From Oscillospiraceae bacterium (lineage in GTDB: Bacteria; Bacillota; Clostridia; Oscillospirales; Oscillospiraceae), in contig JAFXUU010000054.1 in the NCBI GenBank assembly GCA_017524845.1, positions 1-33,258 of the forward strand: 33,258 nt of DNA. Reading direction: 5' to 3'. This document shows positions 30,334-33,258 of this stretch, one piece after another. A program made the translations under genes and the position numbers. Below the pieces are notes generated by a model. That model did not search any database. It was not told the origin of the DNA and was given only the letters and a program-made list of their open reading frames with translations. The first letter of the stretch is position 1, and the number at the start of each line of letters is the position of its first letter.

Positions 30334-32940
30334 ATGGATCAGATCAACCCCAACGACAACAGCCGGCAGCAGCCGGGCAAGAAGGAGCCCAATCTGGCAG
30401 AAATTCGGGCCGAAATGGATCCGCTTTACCGGGAGAACGGCTTTACCGCCCCGAAGGGCCCGGATGCGAAATCTTATCTCAACGAGGATGGTCAGCGGAT
30501 CACAGACGATTTCGATAACCTGGATCTCGATGTAGAGGGCGAGATCCCGCTGCCGAATGAAGATCCCGCGCCCGTAGCAAAGCCGGCGGAGTTCGGCGCG
30601 CTCCTCCATACCAAGTCCGACATAGAGCTGGAGCTGCTCCGTCACTTTGACCCCGAGACCATCACCATCGTGGACGAGAAGGGCAACGTTCTCAGGGACG
30701 GTACGGGCAAGACATACAAGGACGAGCAGGGCTACTATCGCAAGGACGGTACGGGCAAGGAATACAGGGGCCTGGACATGGTTATGACCAAGTTCGCCCC
30801 GGAGGACGGGTCCGGTTACGTACCCACCCGGGAGCTCCTGCTGAAGGACGCCTCCGGCGTCGTCTGGGCTGCCAGGACCGGAAGCTCGGATCTGCGCCTC
30901 TCCAAACAGCCCATCACCTCGGAGTACCCCCTGGAGAACGCCGAATTCGAGACGAAGGAGCTGGATGCGACGGAGCGCTACGTCCTGGAGCGCTGGGGCC
31001 GGAACGGCCTGAGCCGGGCGGTGGATATGGAAAGCGGCAAGGAATACAAGGGCTTCGAGGCCATCACTGCCGCCATGAAGGAGGACAACCGCCGGCTGCG
31101 CCTCTATGAGCCGACCAACGGAGGCAAGGAAAGCCGGATGTTCCACGTCTTCAGGAACGACACCAAACGCATGGACGACGGCTATATCACGGAGCAGAAA
31201 TTCAGCATCTCCGACGGCGCGGTGAGGAGCGACGAGGAGGCGGGCGAGCTCATTCCCCTGGAGCAGGAGAAGCTGACCCGGAACCTAAAGGACGTCATCC
31301 AGGGCGGGAAAGCCGCCGGTTCGGATTTTGAAGCCTTTGCGCTGGATGAAAAGGGCAATATGTACCATGCCCCGGAGGACATGGCGAAGCAGCTGCTTTC
31401 CGAGAAGAACGCAAACAAGCTGTTTCTCTTCACGAAAAAGGGCCAGGCGCCCTACTGCCTCATGCATGATTACGGCTACCTGTCCATGTCTCAGGACATC
31501 ATCACCCCGGATAACCAGCTGGAGCAGGACAAAAACAAGCTCTATACCCCCGCCAAGTCCCTGAACCCCACGGAGATGGCGGTGAGCGGCAAAAAGCTGG
31601 ACTATCTGTTCGAAAAGCGGAAGAAGCTCGACGAGCATTACAGGGTATACATCCCCAAGATGCGGGACGACGCCGAAGGCACGCTGAAAGAAGAGGCTTC
31701 ATATTTCAGCAGGAACAAAAGGCCGCGCCTTGGTTTCTTCGGTACCATCGGAAACTGGTTCTCCAAAACCTTCCAAAAGAGACCTTCCAAGGCATACGAG
31801 GCCTATACGGAGCGGAAAAAGGAATACGAAAAGCACGTGGCGAAGCGGGCTACAATGAATCGCCGGTTAAAGGCCCTGGACGCTGCGGAAAAGCGGGAAG
31901 CGAAGCAGCTGAAGGAGCTGAGCGAAGAGATCGAGCCCCTGAGGAAGGACTACCAGGCCCGAATGTCGGGCGGCCCGTGGGAAAAGGCGCGGGAGGTCAA
32001 CGCATACCGGCAGCGCACGGAGGTGCGGATGGCCGGGGTGGCCGACTTAACGGAGAAGGAGAAGATCACCGAGGAAAACATCTTTGCCTATACCTGGCTC
32101 CGGGGCGCTGCCTGCAGGGGCAAGAGCCTGGGCGACATGGAGGCGGAGAGTCACCTGTACCGTTACATCGCCGCCAGCATGGTGGAGGAGGCGATCCTCA
32201 TCGACGCCATGAAGAACCCGGGTATAACCCCCCAGGCGCAGGTGCTGCTGAACCACCTGAACGACGGGACCGCCGTGGAAGCCCTGAGCAGGGACAAGGA
32301 CCTGAAGGCCGTACTGGCGGAGTACGAGGGGCCCATTGACCCCGAGGAGATCAGCAGCCGCTACAAGGAGCGGGTGAAGGAGAGAAACGCGGAAGCGCTG
32401 AAGCCGGAAAACCGGCTCAAAGAGGCAAGGCGGGATCTGCTGGACCGCTACGGGGAGAAGCCCATCACAGAGGATGCGCTTGTGGACATCATGCGCCTGA
32501 ACAACCTGGACAATTACATCGGGGCCTCCCAACGAACGCAGCGCAAGAAGGGGGAGGATCCCTATTTCAGCGACCTGCAGAACAATAAGGATAATAAAAC
32601 CCTGGGGCACATCATCGGGGACATGGTGAAGGAGCCCGGAAAGACGAAGGTGATCCACCACGAGGAATTCATGGGGCCGGAGTACCGGAAGGCTTTGAAG
32701 GGGGTCATGCTGGATTCGGAAAAGAATCTGCAGGAAGCCCGGCAGAAGGTGCGGGAGCAATATAAGGATCTGCCCGCGAGTATGCAGGAAAAGCTCATGC
32801 CCAAGGGGAACATGGGTCTGGAGGAGCTGACGAGGCGGGTGAACGAGGCCGTCAAAAACAAGACCTACGAAAACCTGAAGCTGGGGCCGGAATCCAAAAA
32901 GGAGTCCCAGGAGCTTGAGCCGGGCGGTCCGACTCTGTGA
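30334..32940 (+). CDS. Large protein of unknown function with internal repeats
   Basis: 868 residues from ATG 30334, with a perfect AGGAGG seven bases upstream. No family recognised. The N-terminal 90 residues are acidic and Pro-rich. Residues about 105-400 contain three loosely repeated units: DGTGK-x-Y occurs at 122-128 and 138-144 (identical 15-base DNA repeat), then YRGLDMVMTKF, YKGFEAITAAM (from 238) and YHAPEDMAKQL mark equivalent helices, each followed by a charged beta hairpin. Residues 490-545 are strongly charged and coiled-coil-like; residues 550-868 are helical (a tentative all-alpha domain). No signal peptide or membrane segment. It is a monocistronic-looking gene ending at the hairpin 33007-33041. 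A structural scaffold or secreted-system substrate is possible, but this is a guess. Confidence 0.8.
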   Translation: MDQINPNDNSRQQPGKKEPNLAEIRAEMDPLYRENGFTAPKGPDAKSYLNEDGQRITDDFDNLDLDVEGEIPLPNEDPAPVAKPAEFGALLHTKSDIELELLRHFDPETITIVDEKGNVLRDGTGKTYKDEQGYYRKDGTGKEYRGLDMVMTKFAPEDGSGYVPTRELLLKDASGVVWAARTGSSDLRLSKQPITSEYPLENAEFETKELDATERYVLERWGRNGLSRAVDMESGKEYKGFEAITAAMKEDNRRLRLYEPTNGGKESRMFHVFRNDTKRMDDGYITEQKFSISDGAVRSDEEAGELIPLEQEKLTRNLKDVIQGGKAAGSDFEAFALDEKGNMYHAPEDMAKQLLSEKNANKLFLFTKKGQAPYCLMHDYGYLSMSQDIITPDNQLEQDKNKLYTPAKSLNPTEMAVSGKKLDYLFEKRKKLDEHYRVYIPKMRDDAEGTLKEEASYFSRNKRPRLGFFGTIGNWFSKTFQKRPSKAYEAYTERKKEYEKHVAKRATMNRRLKALDAAEKREAKQLKELSEEIEPLRKDYQARMSGGPWEKAREVNAYRQRTEVRMAGVADLTEKEKITEENIFAYTWLRGAACRGKSLGDMEAESHLYRYIAASMVEEAILIDAMKNPGITPQAQVLLNHLNDGTAVEALSRDKDLKAVLAEYEGPIDPEEISSRYKERVKERNAEALKPENRLKEARRDLLDRYGEKPITEDALVDIMRLNNLDNYIGASQRTQRKKGEDPYFSDLQNNKDNKTLGHIIGDMVKEPGKTKVIHHEEFMGPEYRKALKGVMLDSEKNLQEARQKVREQYKDLPASMQEKLMPKGNMGLEELTRRVNEAVKNKTYENLKLGPESKKESQELEPGGPTL

Positions 32941-33006
32941 CGGGCAGCCGTCCGGCGGCTTGCACGCGTTCCGTTTCGCTGAATCTCCTGACGGTACGGG
33001 GCCAGT

Positions 33007-33041
33007 CAAAACCGGAGCCCAGCAAAGCGGGTCCGGTTTTG
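33007..33041 (+). terminator. Terminator hairpin after the 868-residue protein gene
   Basis: CAAAACCGGA/TCCGGTTTTG (33007-33016 with 33032-33041) with an inner CCC/GGG pair. The terminal TTTT is inside the stem. Two further small hairpins follow: CCCC-ttc-GGGG (33057-33067) and CCGCC-gaaa-GGCGG near 33103-33116. Confidence 0.6.
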
Positions 33042-33131
33042 GGAGGAAGGGATTTACCCCTTCGGGGCATAAACTTCGAATCCAACATTAAAATACCGGC
33101 ACCCGCCGAAAGGCGGATGCAGCTGGTAAGA

Positions 33132-33163
33132 TGAAAGTAGACACTGAAAAGTGCCTACTTTCA
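33132..33163. repeat. Fold-back at the left end of an IS3-family element
   Basis: TGAAAGTAG (33132-33140) pairs with CTACTTTCA (33155-33163), with an inner CACT/AGTG and one mismatch, followed by TTTTTAT. It probably marks the left IS end and acts as a terminator against read-through into the transposase gene. Confidence 0.55.
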
Positions 33164-33203
33164 TTTTTATGTTGTAGAATAGGAGAAAGGAAGGGGAGAA
33201 ACG

Positions 33204-33258
33204 ATGAGCAAGAAAGGCGTACCGCATCGGAAATGGAGTAAGGAAGAAAAGCTAAGGA
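33204..33258 (+). CDS. IS3-family transposase OrfA (3' partial)
   Basis: ATG 33204 is preceded by GGAAGGGGAG. The 18 visible codons read MSKKGVPHRKWSKEEKLR, the usual N-terminus of IS3/IS150-type helix-turn-helix OrfA proteins in Clostridia. The gene runs off the window, so the second frame and right end are not visible. Confidence 0.7.
   Translation, partial: MSKKGVPHRKWSKEEKLR

Noticed and set aside
33069..33090. TTCGAATCC resembling a tRNA T-loop
   Set aside because: The flanking bases cannot form the T stem, and no acceptor or anticodon arms are present.

Overview
The window is a GC-rich stretch of about 33 kb with densely packed genes and short gaps. Purine-rich ribosome binding sites (AGGAGG type), good sigma-70/sigma-A promoters with 17-bp spacers, and oxygen-sensitive enzymes (2-hydroxyacyl-CoA dehydratase, an Fe-S enoate reductase, a radical SAM enzyme) point to a strictly anaerobic, fermentative Clostridia-type Bacillota, plausibly from gut or rumen. 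The genus cannot be named from the sequence. No rRNA, tRNA or CRISPR array was seen.

Left part (1-8250). The 3' part of pyrB and all of pyrI (aspartate carbamoyltransferase) end at a strong hairpin. A TTGAAA-17-TATAAT promoter then starts a four-gene run: a GH43-type glycosidase, a GH95-like glycosidase fused to a GNAT acetyltransferase, a MEMO-AMMECR1 fusion, and its radical SAM partner (the AmmeMemoRadiSam system, biochemical role unknown in bacteria). A dense hairpin cluster separates this run from a convergent nitroreductase gene.

Middle part (8247-18000). The nitroreductase is divergent from a MoxR ATPase / DUF58 / transglutaminase operon. Next come an HTH regulator, whose promoter sits in a large palindrome, and an FMN-reductase-like flavoprotein. 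This pair meets, tail to tail with a 4-bp overlap, a leftward operon of DUF1847 protein, unknown protein, short-form peptide deformylase and nucleotidyltransferase.

Reductive fermentation cluster (18070-24378). From one strong promoter, five rightward genes: an Old Yellow/enoate reductase family Fe-S flavoenzyme (broken here by a 1-base frameshift), a YbaK-type deacylase, two 2-hydroxyacyl-CoA dehydratase family subunits and a family III CoA-transferase. Most junctions overlap. They fit the chain 2-hydroxyacid to hydroxyacyl-CoA to enoyl-CoA/enoate to saturated acid, as in Stickland-type reductive branches. The ATP-dependent activator of the dehydratase is not in the window.

Leftward operon (27666-24336). 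ElaA-type GNAT, a GNAT/P-loop kinase fusion, an SDR oxidoreductase and a PH-domain protein run behind a roughly 240-nt leader. That leader has its own consensus promoter, a rho-independent terminator ahead of the first gene, and an upstream segment that can pair with one terminator arm. It is a candidate riboswitch, attenuator or small RNA of no class I recognise.

Right part (27840-33258). A looser, accessory-looking region holds a DUF2200 protein, small conserved-looking proteins, another GNAT, two truncated gene remnants (ACT domain and flavodoxin), an 868-residue protein of unknown function with internal repeats, and the start of an IS3-family insertion element running off the end.
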